Part shown: piece by piece, positions 27,932-35,752 of the stretch
Position numbering within the stretch: the first letter of the stretch is position 1
How the letters are laid out: each line of letters starts with the position of its first letter
Assembly: GCA_008107755.1 (NCBI GenBank)
Contig: VIRH01000072.1
Coordinates: 1-64,000 of the forward strand
Source: Rhodobacterales bacterium
Lineage (GTDB): Bacteria; Pseudomonadota; Alphaproteobacteria; Rhizobiales; Stappiaceae
Reading direction: 5' to 3'
Length of the DNA: 64,000 nt
Program-made: the position numbers and the translations under genes
The notes under the pieces: model-generated
Seen by the model: only the letters and a program-made list of their open reading frames with translations
Database searches by the model: none
Told to the model about the DNA's origin: nothing

Positions 27932-28582
27932 TTACTGTTCGTGTTCCGGTCCTGAGAGACTGCCCGCCGGCAAACCCAGCAGGCGCTCGCTGGCCTCGAG
28001 AATGAGATCGGGCAGAATCGCGCGGCTGAAGAGGCCCGAATTGAGAGAGCCCTCTACCCAAAGACCATCGATGAGCCCGTTGAGGGCAATCGCGTGCCGA
28101 CGGCAGGCGGTGCTTCCGGCAGGCAGGCCATGCAGCACGAGCACCGGCTCGATCAGCGTTTCGAGCACCGCCAGAAAGTCCCTGTATCCCTCGCGGTGTA
28201 TATCGGCAAAGGGCGCCTCGTAGCGGACCCGCCCGACAAAGGCCGCCCAAAGGGAAACCTTTTCTTCCGAAAGGTTCGGCGTCGTCATGTTTGCCAGCAG
28301 GAACTGCCTCAGCTGCTCCGCCGGATCCCCCTTCGACTGCCGCGCCCGCTCCTCGGCCTCATCGGTCAGCTGCCCGACGAAGTAGGAATAGGCATTGGTG
28401 ATCAGCTCGTCCTTGCTGCCGAAGTAATGCCTGACGAGACCGGCGGTCACGCCCGCCTCGTCGGTGATCCTGCGCACCGTCGCTCCCGTGAGGCCGTGCC
28501 TTGCGATGCAGGAAAGGGTCGCCTCCATGAGACTGCGCCTTCGGGCATCGAGCGACAGACGCTGAAACGCTTTCCTGCTCAT
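27932..28582 (-). CDS. TetR-family regulator, BetI-like
   Basis: A 216-residue regulator with the TetR helix-turn-helix ATVRRITDEAGVTAGLVRHYFGSKDELI at about residues 34–61 and a C-terminal domain like BetI (IALNGLIDGLWVEG around 165–180). BetI represses choline-to-betaine genes, but no betaine gene is adjacent here, so the effector is unknown. Palindromes TATACAATTGAATA (28618–28631, just upstream of this gene) and TATACAAATGTATA (29768–29781) are candidate operators, implying autoregulation and control of the reductase and aldolase genes. Confidence 0.87.
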   Translation of the reverse strand: MSRKAFQRLSLDARRRSLMEATLSCIARHGLTGATVRRITDEAGVTAGLVRHYFGSKDELITNAYSYFVGQLTDEAEERARQSKGDPAEQLRQFLLANMTTPNLSEEKVSLWAAFVGRVRYEAPFADIHREGYRDFLAVLETLIEPVLVLHGLPAGSTACRRHAIALNGLIDGLWVEGSLNSGLFSRAILPDLILEASERLLGLPAGSLSGPEHEQ

Positions 28583-28617
28583 TCGCCGCCTTGCAAACCT
28601 GCTTCAGGTCTTCTTGT

Positions 28618-28631
28618 TATACAATTGAATA
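28618..28631. promoter_or_regulatory. Candidate operator of the BetI-like regulator (site 1)
   Basis: TATACAATTGAATA is an imperfect palindrome 36 bases upstream of the TetR-family start codon. It matches site 2 at 29768–29781 in 12 of 14 positions. Confidence 0.5.
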
Positions 28632-28670
28632 ATTTTCATGCATCCGCAAGCCCCTTGCACCGAGCGGGCC

Positions 28671-29627
28671 TCAGTAGCCCTGAGACCGGTCGATGGCGAG
28701 TTCGGGACGCTTGCCGGCAGCCAGTTCCCTGCCGGACTGGATCACCTGGTCGGCGACGACACTCGGCGTAGAATCGCTCGCGACATGGGGCGTGATCCTG
28801 AGTCGGCTGTCTTGCCAGTAGGGATGATCGGAAGGCAGAGGCTCCGTGCGGAAGACATCCAGGCTGGCACCGGCCAGCTTGCCGCTGTCCAACGCCTTTT
28901 CGAAATCGGCCTCGTGAAGATGTTCCCCACGCCCGATCTGGATGAGCCAAGCACCGTCCGCCAGCCGGTCGAACAGATCCGCATTGAGGATGTTCTCGGT
29001 CTCTCCCGTCAGCGGCAGGACGTTGATGAGGACGTCCGCGTCTTCGGCAGCTTTCTGCACCGCCCCCTCGCCAGCATGGTAGATGATGCCGTCCAGCGGA
29101 TCTTTCGGCTGACGACGGCAGGCGACGGAGACCGAGAAGCCCAGCACCGACAACGCCCGCGTGACCGCTGCGCCCATCGTGCCATTCCCCAGGACCGCAA
29201 TCCTCGTCTTTTCAGGAGCTTCCATGGGCAGCGGCGCCCATTCCCCTTTCGACTGGCTGACTTCCATCTTGGGAAAATCGCGCAGATGACGCAGCGCTTC
29301 ATGGACCGCGTAGCCGGCCATGAGGTCCGCCTGATGCGGATCACGCACGCGGCAGATCATGGTGTCGCTGCCAAGACCCGGATGGCTCATAAGAGCGTCG
29401 ACGCCCGCCCCGATGGACATCGCCATTTCGAGATTGGGATAGGGTGCGAAGGCCTCCTTGCTCGGAAGCCAGCAGACGGCGAAACGGATCGCTTGCGGAT
29501 CGGTGACTTCATCCGGGTTGAACAGCCGTACGGTGCCACCGCCCGCTGCGGCATCAAGCCCGTAGAAGCTCTTCAGATCCATGGCTGCGCTCAGGAGAAC
29601 GCCGTCGATCGTTTCAGTCTGGGCCAT
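28671..29627 (-). CDS. D-2-hydroxyacid dehydrogenase, GhrA-like reductase
   Basis: The 318-residue protein has the NAD(P)-binding TRIAVLGNGTMGAAVTRAL near residue 140, the IQIGRGEHL motif with the catalytic arginine near 230, SLDVFRTEPLP with the catalytic glutamate near 258, and RITPHVASDS with the histidine near 277. This matches GhrA-type glyoxylate/hydroxypyruvate reductases, which reduce 2-oxo acids to D-2-hydroxy acids. It lies upstream of and on the same strand as the TetR gene, with an 88-base gap containing a candidate operator, and is divergent from the class II aldolase. Confidence 0.85.
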   Translation of the reverse strand: MAQTETIDGVLLSAAMDLKSFYGLDAAAGGGTVRLFNPDEVTDPQAIRFAVCWLPSKEAFAPYPNLEMAMSIGAGVDALMSHPGLGSDTMICRVRDPHQADLMAGYAVHEALRHLRDFPKMEVSQSKGEWAPLPMEAPEKTRIAVLGNGTMGAAVTRALSVLGFSVSVACRRQPKDPLDGIIYHAGEGAVQKAAEDADVLINVLPLTGETENILNADLFDRLADGAWLIQIGRGEHLHEADFEKALDSGKLAGASLDVFRTEPLPSDHPYWQDSRLRITPHVASDSTPSVVADQVIQSGRELAAGKRPELAIDRSQGY

Positions 29628-29767
29628 ATGCCGGTCTCCGGAATTGGAATTTACTGATCAGTTCATCACCAGAACACAGTTGCATGTACCCTTGAGGGAC
29701 GCGGGCGAAGGCGGATCTTGAACACCCGCCGCCCGGAAACAACTTGCGTCTGGCCGCTCGGCTTAGT

Positions 29768-29781
29768 TATACAAATGTATA
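29768..29781. promoter_or_regulatory. Candidate operator of the BetI-like regulator (site 2)
   Basis: TATACAAATGTATA contains perfect TATACA/TGTATA arms. It lies in the 269-base divergent promoter region between the GhrA-like gene and the class II aldolase gene. Confidence 0.5.
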
Positions 29782-29896
29782 TCAACGAGTAAAGGCGCAA
29801 GCCTGGACCGGGCATACCGGATCCGGCGACCGCGGCACTCTCTCCGCCGGTGCAAGGACGCACCGCATATGAAACGTCTGGCAGTGAGAAAGACCC

Positions 29897-30658
29897 ATGC
29901 TTGAGACCAGCAAAGCAGCTCCAATGAGCGAAGCCGAATATCAGACGCGCGTGGAGCTTGCCGCCTGTTACCGGCTGGCCGCCCACTACCGCATGACCGA
30001 CCTGATCTATACCCACATCACGGCACGCGTGCCGGATGAGCCGGGCCGATTCCTGATCAATCCCTACGGCTATCTGTGGGAGGAAATCACGGCTTCATCC
30101 CTGGTCAAGATCGACGTGGACGGCAACAAGGTCGATGACAACCCGAACCGCGTGAACCCGGCCGGCTTCACCATTCACAGCGCCGTTCACATGAACCGCC
30201 ACGATGCCGCCTGGGTGATGCACACGCACACTCGCGCCGGTGTCGCCGTCGCCAGCCTGGAAGATGGCCTGATGCCGTTGAACCAGATCGCGCTGCAGTT
30301 CCATGGCCGCACCGGCTATCACGATTACGAAGGGATCGCGCTCGATCTCGACGAACGGTCACGGATCGTGGAAAGTCTCGGCAGCTATCCGGCTCTGATC
30401 CTGCGCAACCACGGCCTGCTGACAGTTGGCGCCACCGCAGGCGAGATGTTTTCCAACATGTTCTACCTGAACCGCGCCTGCGAGATTCAGGAATCCACCC
30501 TGGCGATGGGCCGACCGGTCCTTGAGGTTCCCGAAGAAACGGCGAACCATGTCACCAGACAATATGACAGCATGGCCAATGACGATGGCGATCTGGAACT
30601 GGAGTGGAACTCGCAGATGCGGATCGCCGACCGCCTCGATCCGGGCTTCAGAGACTGA
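29897..30658 (+). CDS. Class II aldolase/adducin-domain protein
   Basis: The 253-residue protein has the class II aldolase fold with metal-ligand motifs WVMHTHTRAGVAV (about residue 108) and LRNHGLLTVG (about 170), and LIYTHITARVP near residue 35. Members cleave or epimerise phosphorylated sugars (fuculose or ribulose type), but many bacterial paralogues act on other hydroxy acids. Divergent from the GhrA-like reductase with a shared palindromic operator between them, so it is probably part of the same regulon. Substrate unknown. Confidence 0.82.
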   Translation: MLETSKAAPMSEAEYQTRVELAACYRLAAHYRMTDLIYTHITARVPDEPGRFLINPYGYLWEEITASSLVKIDVDGNKVDDNPNRVNPAGFTIHSAVHMNRHDAAWVMHTHTRAGVAVASLEDGLMPLNQIALQFHGRTGYHDYEGIALDLDERSRIVESLGSYPALILRNHGLLTVGATAGEMFSNMFYLNRACEIQESTLAMGRPVLEVPEETANHVTRQYDSMANDDGDLELEWNSQMRIADRLDPGFRD

Positions 30659-30666
30659 TTCTAATG

Positions 30667-30699
30667 GAACGTGCGCCGCAACATGGCGCACGTTCTCTC
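30667..30699 (+). terminator. Hairpin after the class II aldolase gene
   Basis: GAACGTGCGCC (30667–30677) pairs perfectly with GGCGCACGTTC (30685–30695). The following TCTCTC is weakly T-rich. Likely terminator. Confidence 0.6.
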
Positions 30700-31314
30700 A
30701 ACCTTCCGTCGCGGGAGAAAGTTAACCTTTTCTTGATTTTACCGATTTTCAGGACTGTTTCGCAGAGCAAAACACGCATGTTGTCTGATTAATCGCTGCT
30801 CTTGCCCAATATATATGCGTGCACGTTCTTGACTTCCCATCGTCCCCTGCATAGCATTTTCTCAACTTTGAAACAGCTGCGCCCATCCGCAGCCCGGCGC
30901 GCAAGGGCGCGCCTCCATGAACTCAAAGCTCCGGCAGCATCCGGGACCGCAGCTGCGTCCCACATTGCCGGATCTGGCCGGATTGCCGCAGGATCTTGCG
31001 CGGCATCCTTCGCGGCAGGTCATGTGACCCCGCTCCGGCCGATCGGTCAGGCGCATTTTTGACCGGTTTTTGAAAGCAACACGTTCTTCGCCCGTGGGGT
31101 TGTCCATTCGCACCGGACAGGTCCCCGCAGGCACCAGCAGGCCGGACGTCCGCCCGGCACCGCCAAAACTGTGTTCCGACCGTCTCACGTGCCGGAGTTC
31201 GCGGGTTTTGACGTGTGCATGGTTGCGATGAGGAAGGTCTCCTGCCTGGACCAACGACCGCTGCGCACGCAGGGGTCGCGAGACGCCCTAGTTGATCTAA
31301 AGAGGAGAGAAACC
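30700..31314. other. Intergenic region upstream of the TusA-like gene
   Basis: About 615 bases with no recognisable gene. The left part (to about 30860) is AT-richer than the surroundings and should carry a promoter for the TusA-like gene. Open frames on both strands are arginine/proline-rich shadows without ribosome sites. Confidence 0.4.
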
Positions 31315-31515
31315 ATGCAGATTTCCGAAACAGTCGATTGCAACGGCCTGTCTCCGGCGCCAACCGTTCTTCGCATCAAGCAGGCCCTGATCGGCCGCGA
31401 CGAAGACCGGCTGCCGCTGGAGATCCTTGTCGGTTCCGACTGCGACCGCGAACAGCTGATGAGCTGCCTCGGCAAGGATGCCGGCGACGTCCGCTTCGTC
31501 GCCCATCCCGCCTGA
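31315..31515 (+). CDS. TusA-like small protein lacking the sulfur-carrying cysteine
   Basis: The 66-residue protein starts MQISETVDCNGLSPAPTVLR. TusA-family sulfur carriers have D-x-x-G-L-x-C-P-x-P in this place; here Ser13 stands in the cysteine position (GLSPAP) and only Cys9, two other cysteines near the middle and none at the active site remain. AAGAGGAGAG gives a strong ribosome site for ATG 31315. It may be a catalytically dead paralogue or a ligand-binding variant. A methyltransferase gene follows 305 bases downstream. Confidence 0.6.
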   Translation: MQISETVDCNGLSPAPTVLRIKQALIGRDEDRLPLEILVGSDCDREQLMSCLGKDAGDVRFVAHPA

Positions 31516-31820
31516 GGCTTCTCACGCGGCAACACCGCGTTCAGCGGGCAGGAACCGGCATATCTCGATGCCGGCTTCTGCTGCCGCCCTTTCCCATCGG
31601 CTTCGAGAAGCCGGTCTTCAGCTCCCAGCCAAGGTCAAAGGTCCGACGGATCTTTGACTGTTTCGGTTCGCGCCAAACGGCATTGACGACCTGCAGGGAG
31701 CTGCCCGCACAGCAATTTGGCCGATATCCAGGGCCGCGCAGGACACGTTGAGGCTCCGGAGCCGGCTTCGATATGGCCAGACGCGCGGACATGAGACCGG
31801 CCAGAACCAAAGGAATGAAG
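31516..31820. other. Intergenic region before the methyltransferase
   Basis: About 305 bases without a recognisable gene or terminator. The methyltransferase frame is open back to 31773, but the ribosome site favours a start at 31821. Confidence 0.4.
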
Positions 31821-32744
31821 ATGAATGCACCCCTCGAACCCGAAGCTGCTCCTTCCGGCGAGCCCTACACCTTGACGCCGGAAGCCCCCAGTTTCGCTTT
31901 CGACCCGACCGATCCATGGACCGAAACCTTCCAGAGGGGTCTGGAGATTGCGGATCTATCCGGCAAGCGGGTGTATGAAGTCGGGATCGGAACAGGAACC
32001 AACGCTGCCTTTCTGCTGCAGCTCTGCGATGCTGCCTATGTATCAGGCAGCGATCTGGACCCGCGCCTGATCGAGCTTGCCGAACGCAACGTTCACAGCC
32101 TCGCCCCCCAAAAGTCCGCCCAGTTTCACCCGGTCCGGGGTGCCGTCAGCCTGATCGACACCGACGAGGCACGCGCCCAGATCGCCGAGACCGACGTCGT
32201 AATCGCCTGCCTGCCGCAGGTCGGCGACCCTGGCGACAAACGTCTCGCCGCTTTTCGCGAGGCCCAGTCCATCGACCTCCCGGAAACGGCGAGCGCGCAA
32301 GCGGACGACCACATCGCGCATTACTACCCGTGGGGCGCATTTGACAATTACCCGTTCAACTCGGTTGGCCTTGGTCTCAACGAAGCTCTGCTGCAACGCA
32401 TCCGCGAGCACGCGCCAAAGGCACAGGTCGTGATGAATTTCGGCTGCCGGATCGGAACGAAGGTGATCTTCGAGCTGTTCGAGGCCAACGGCTTCAAGCC
32501 TGAGGAACTTTACTCCCAGATCGTGAAGCAGGACGCGGGAACGGATATTTCCTTTTTCGTCATGCTGGAGAAGGCCCTGGACGGTACTGGGCTGGAAAAG
32601 GACTTCGTCTGCAAGTTCTTCACGGACCCGGAGGGCAAGCAGCCGCTTTCAGCCTGCGACGCGCAAAGCCTGCTCGAAAAGGACGTCGAGACGCCCATCT
32701 ACCACAAGGTGGCGGTCATCCGCGGCATCCCGGCCGAGAGTTGA
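31821..32744 (+). CDS. SAM methyltransferase resembling methionine S-methyltransferase (MMT/MmtN-like)
   Basis: The 307-residue protein has SAM motif I VYEVGIGTGTNAAF (about 51–64), then VIACLPQVGDP (about 128–138) where HemK-type enzymes have NPPY, VVMNFGCRIGTKVIFELFEANGF (about 203) and DISFFVMLEK (about 241). This order and wording resemble, from memory, the N-terminal methyltransferase domain of plant methionine S-methyltransferase (CIPQ, FNMGGRPG, DISALVEIEK); bacterial MmtN of DMSP synthesis is related to that domain. I infer a small-molecule S-methyltransferase; the substrate is not proven. ATG 31821 is chosen for AAGGA seven bases upstream. Confidence 0.5.
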   Translation: MNAPLEPEAAPSGEPYTLTPEAPSFAFDPTDPWTETFQRGLEIADLSGKRVYEVGIGTGTNAAFLLQLCDAAYVSGSDLDPRLIELAERNVHSLAPQKSAQFHPVRGAVSLIDTDEARAQIAETDVVIACLPQVGDPGDKRLAAFREAQSIDLPETASAQADDHIAHYYPWGAFDNYPFNSVGLGLNEALLQRIREHAPKAQVVMNFGCRIGTKVIFELFEANGFKPEELYSQIVKQDAGTDISFFVMLEKALDGTGLEKDFVCKFFTDPEGKQPLSACDAQSLLEKDVETPIYHKVAVIRGIPAES

Positions 32745-32790
32745 AATCCAGCTGCGGCCGGGTCGGCCGCAGCCGCTGTTGCCAAGCCTA

Positions 32791-33054
32791 GGGTGTGAAC
32801 CCATAAAATTGAGTTTTGCGGCGTCAATCCGGCAAAGGAGAGGAAGGAAAAGCCTGCAGAGCTATGCTTTCGCATAGGTCAAAGGCTTTGACGCGGCTTT
32901 TCAACGCCCGCTTGGCGTCCTCCGGATCGTTCGGGAAAGAACTGTCTCCTGCGTTGTGGAAGCTTGAAAACCCTCCAGGTTTCCTGCGCTTTCACGCCTT
33001 GGTTACAGTTCTTTCCCGAGCGACCTGTACGTCCAATTTTATGGGTCCGTACCC
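32791..33054. mobile_element. 264-bp MITE-like element, TA-flanked, with terminal inverted repeats
   Basis: The ends are GGGTGTGAACCCATAAAATTG (left, as read) and the reverse complement of CCAATTTTATGGGTCCGTACCC (right); the shared core is ACCCATAAAATTG. TA dinucleotides flank both ends (32789–32790, 33055–33056), as made by IS630/Tc1-mariner transposases. No transposase is encoded. An internal inverted repeat TCGGGAAAGAACTGT/ACAGTTCTTTCCCGA (about 32930–32945 and 33005–33020) folds the right half into a hairpin. A miniature non-autonomous element is the best reading. Confidence 0.75.
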
Positions 33055-34850
33055 TAGTGCTCCAGAACGAAATGCCCGGTGCCGACCTCGAAGAGCTTGC
33101 GCTCCGGCCTGACCCAGTCGAGGGCGCGAACCGGGCTCTTGAGTTCTTCCGCGATGAGGCCGGGACGCACACGCCGGTTTTCCGGCTCGGGAACGGGCAC
33201 GGCTTCAATCAGCTTTTTCGTGTAGGGATGTTGCGGATTGCGCAGGATCTCGTCGCGCGGGCCGATCTCGACGATCTCGCCGAGCAGCATCACCGCGATG
33301 CGGTGGCTCACCCGTTCCACAACGGCGATATCGTGGCTGATGAAGAGATAGGCGAGATCGAGTTCCTTCTGCAGATCCAGCATCAGGTTGATGACCTGCG
33401 CCTTGATGGAAGCATCCAGCGCGGACACGGATTCGTCGGCAACGATCAGCTTCGGCTCCACCGCGAGACTGCGGGCGATACAGATGCGCTGGCGCTGCCC
33501 TCCTGAAAACTCGTGCGGAAAACGCAGCGCGTGCTCCGGTTTCAGACCGACGAGCTCCAGCACTTCCCCCACCTTCTGATCCGCATCGAAACCGCTCGAC
33601 AACCCATGCACCTTCATCGGCTCGGCGATCGCGGCACCGATCGTCTTGCGCGGGTTGAGAGATCCGTAGGGGTCCTGAAAGATCATCTGCAGCCTGCGCC
33701 GCGCCGCGCGCACCTCGCCGCTGGTGGCCTTCATGAGATCCTGTCCCTCGAACAGCACCTGCCCCCCTGCCGGCTCGACGAGCTGGAGGATCGACCGGCC
33801 GGTCGTCGACTTGCCGCAGCCCGACTCTCCGACGAGCGCCAGCGTCTCGCCCCTGGCGATGTCGAAGGAAACGCCTTCCACCGCATGAACCCGTCCGACC
33901 GGACGACCAAGCAGTCCTCCGCGCACGGTAAACTGCGTGGTCAGGTCCCTGACTTCAAGGATCCTGTCGCCCCGCGTGTCCTTTTCGTTCTCCGGCTCGG
34001 GACCGGCGCCGTTCTCGTCGAGCGTCGGAAAACGCCGCGGCGTCGTGGTCTCTCCCAGCGCCCCGAGCTTCGGCACGGCTCCGAGCAGCATCTTGGTATA
34101 GTTGTGCTGAGGTGAGGCGAAGAGGCCACGGACAGGCGCCTCTTCCACCTTGTCGCCGCGCAGCATCACCACCACCCGGTCGGAGATCTCCGCGACCACG
34201 CCCATGTCATGGGTGATGAACATCACCGCCATGCCGATTTCCTTCTGAAGCTCGGCAATAAGCTCCAGAATCTGCGCCTGAATGGTGACATCGAGCGCCG
34301 TCGTCGGCTCGTCGGCAATCAGGAGCCGAGGCTTGCAGGCGAGCGCCATGGCGATCATCGCGCGCTGGCGCATGCCGCCGGAAAAGCTGTGCGGATATTC
34401 GCTCATGCGGCGCTTCGCATCGGGAATACGCACCAGTTCGAACAGCCGCAGGGTCTCCGCCTCCGCCTCGGCGGCGCTCATGTTCCTGTGCCGCCGAAGC
34501 GCCTCGCTCACCTGGAAGCCGATCCTCAGCACCGGATTGAGGCTGGTCATCGGCTCCTGGAAGATCATGCCGATATCGCCGCCGCGCACTTCCTGCATCG
34601 CCTTTTCGTCGAGCGTCAGGAGATCGCGGCCCTCAAGCTCGATCCGGCCCTCGATACGAGACTGGTTCTCCTGAAGGAGCCGCATGACCGACAGCGCAGT
34701 GACCGACTTGCCCGATCCGGATTCGCCCACGACGGCGACCGTTTCGCCGGCGGCGATGGAAAAGCTCAGGTCACGCACCACGGGCACCCACGCCCCGTCG
34801 ACCCGGAACGACGTTGTCAGGTTCTCGATGTTCAGAACGGGCTCTGTCAT
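33054..34850 (-). CDS. Dipeptide/oligopeptide-type ABC ATPase, two fused NBDs
   Basis: The 598-residue protein is a GsiA-like fusion of DppD and DppF. The first domain has Walker A GESGSGKS (residues 42–49) and FSGGMRQRAMIAMAL; the second has GESGCGKST (about residue 350) and FSGGQRQRICIARSL. It energises the two permeases encoded upstream, its start overlapping the DppC-like stop by four bases. Its stop codon TAG is formed by the TA flanking the miniature element plus the element's first base, so the last few residues (ending HFVLEH) may have been changed by the insertion. Confidence 0.92.
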   Translation of the reverse strand: MTEPVLNIENLTTSFRVDGAWVPVVRDLSFSIAAGETVAVVGESGSGKSVTALSVMRLLQENQSRIEGRIELEGRDLLTLDEKAMQEVRGGDIGMIFQEPMTSLNPVLRIGFQVSEALRRHRNMSAAEAEAETLRLFELVRIPDAKRRMSEYPHSFSGGMRQRAMIAMALACKPRLLIADEPTTALDVTIQAQILELIAELQKEIGMAVMFITHDMGVVAEISDRVVVMLRGDKVEEAPVRGLFASPQHNYTKMLLGAVPKLGALGETTTPRRFPTLDENGAGPEPENEKDTRGDRILEVRDLTTQFTVRGGLLGRPVGRVHAVEGVSFDIARGETLALVGESGCGKSTTGRSILQLVEPAGGQVLFEGQDLMKATSGEVRAARRRLQMIFQDPYGSLNPRKTIGAAIAEPMKVHGLSSGFDADQKVGEVLELVGLKPEHALRFPHEFSGGQRQRICIARSLAVEPKLIVADESVSALDASIKAQVINLMLDLQKELDLAYLFISHDIAVVERVSHRIAVMLLGEIVEIGPRDEILRNPQHPYTKKLIEAVPVPEPENRRVRPGLIAEELKSPVRALDWVRPERKLFEVGTGHFVLEH

Positions 34851-35752
34851 TGTTCGCCTTTCAGCCGGGGGTCGATGGCATCGCGGAGCCCGTCTCCGAG
34901 GAGGTTCAGGGAAAAGACGACGATCAGGATGGCAAGCGACGGGAAGAGCGCCAGCCAGAAGCTGTCGAGAATATTCTCGAAGCCTTCCCGGATCATGCCG
35001 CCCCAGGTCGCGGTCGGCGGATTGACGCCGAGACCGATGAAGGCGAGCGACGCCTCGACGCGGATGGCGGTCGCGAGCCAGAGCGACCCCATCACCAGCA
35101 CCTCCGGCGCGATGTTCGGCAGGATGTGACCGAACATCAAACGGGAGTGCGAGTAACCCAGCGCATGGCCTGCCTCGACGAATTCGCGGTTCTTCACGAC
35201 GATCGTCGGCGCTCTCGCGATCCGCGCGAAGGGAGGAATGGCGGTCAGCGAGATCGCGATGACGAGGTTCATCACCGACGGACCGAGCATTGCGACCACG
35301 ATCAGACCGAGGATCAGCGAGGGGAAAGCCAGCAGGACGTCCATCACCTGCATGACGATGATATCGGTCCGCCCGCCGAAATAGCCGGCGATGAGCCCGA
35401 TCAGCGTCCCGATCACCATTGCCGATCCGATGGCCATGAGACCGATGGTCAGGGAAATCCGTGCGCCCCACAGGATGCGCGACAGCGTGTCCCGGCCGTA
35501 GTAGTCGGTGCCGAACCAGTGCGCCGCGCTCGGCGGCTTGAGACGGAAGAGGATGTTCTGATCGATCGGGTCATAGGGCGCGATCACGGGCGCCAGAAGC
35601 GCCAACAGACAGACCAGCGCAAAAACGCCGAGCCCCACCCAGGAAGTCTTGTTGGAATTGAAGGCCTTGATCACGCCGGCAAGGGTGCTGACGACCGCGA
35701 CCCGGAAATAGGCGCCGCGCGAGGGCCGTGTCGTGGAGATGTGAGCGCTCAT
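34847..35752 (-). CDS. Peptide-type ABC importer permease (DppC-like)
   Basis: A 301-residue inner-membrane permease with an N-terminal OppC-type segment (VGLGVFALVCLLALLAPVIAPYDP, about 40–65), the WFGTDYYGRDTLSRILWGARISL motif near 85 and the EAxxxG-type coupling loop FVEAGHALGYSHSRLMFGHILPN near 195. It pairs with the DppB-like protein encoded immediately upstream; each overlaps the next by four bases, showing translational coupling. Confidence 0.92.
   Translation of the reverse strand: MSAHISTTRPSRGAYFRVAVVSTLAGVIKAFNSNKTSWVGLGVFALVCLLALLAPVIAPYDPIDQNILFRLKPPSAAHWFGTDYYGRDTLSRILWGARISLTIGLMAIGSAMVIGTLIGLIAGYFGGRTDIIVMQVMDVLLAFPSLILGLIVVAMLGPSVMNLVIAISLTAIPPFARIARAPTIVVKNREFVEAGHALGYSHSRLMFGHILPNIAPEVLVMGSLWLATAIRVEASLAFIGLGVNPPTATWGGMIREGFENILDSFWLALFPSLAILIVVFSLNLLGDGLRDAIDPRLKGEQ

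Noticed and set aside
27932-28582. True BetI controlling choline-to-betaine genes
   Set aside because: No betA, betB or betC is in the neighbourhood; only the family resemblance is retained.
30802-31254. Arginine- and cysteine-rich open frames in the gap before the TusA-like gene
   Set aside because: Composition typical of random GC-rich sequence, no ribosome sites, no recognisable family.
32791-33054. Truncated insertion sequence with a transposase remnant
   Set aside because: No transposase motif can be found in any frame of the 264 bases; a miniature element explains the repeats better.
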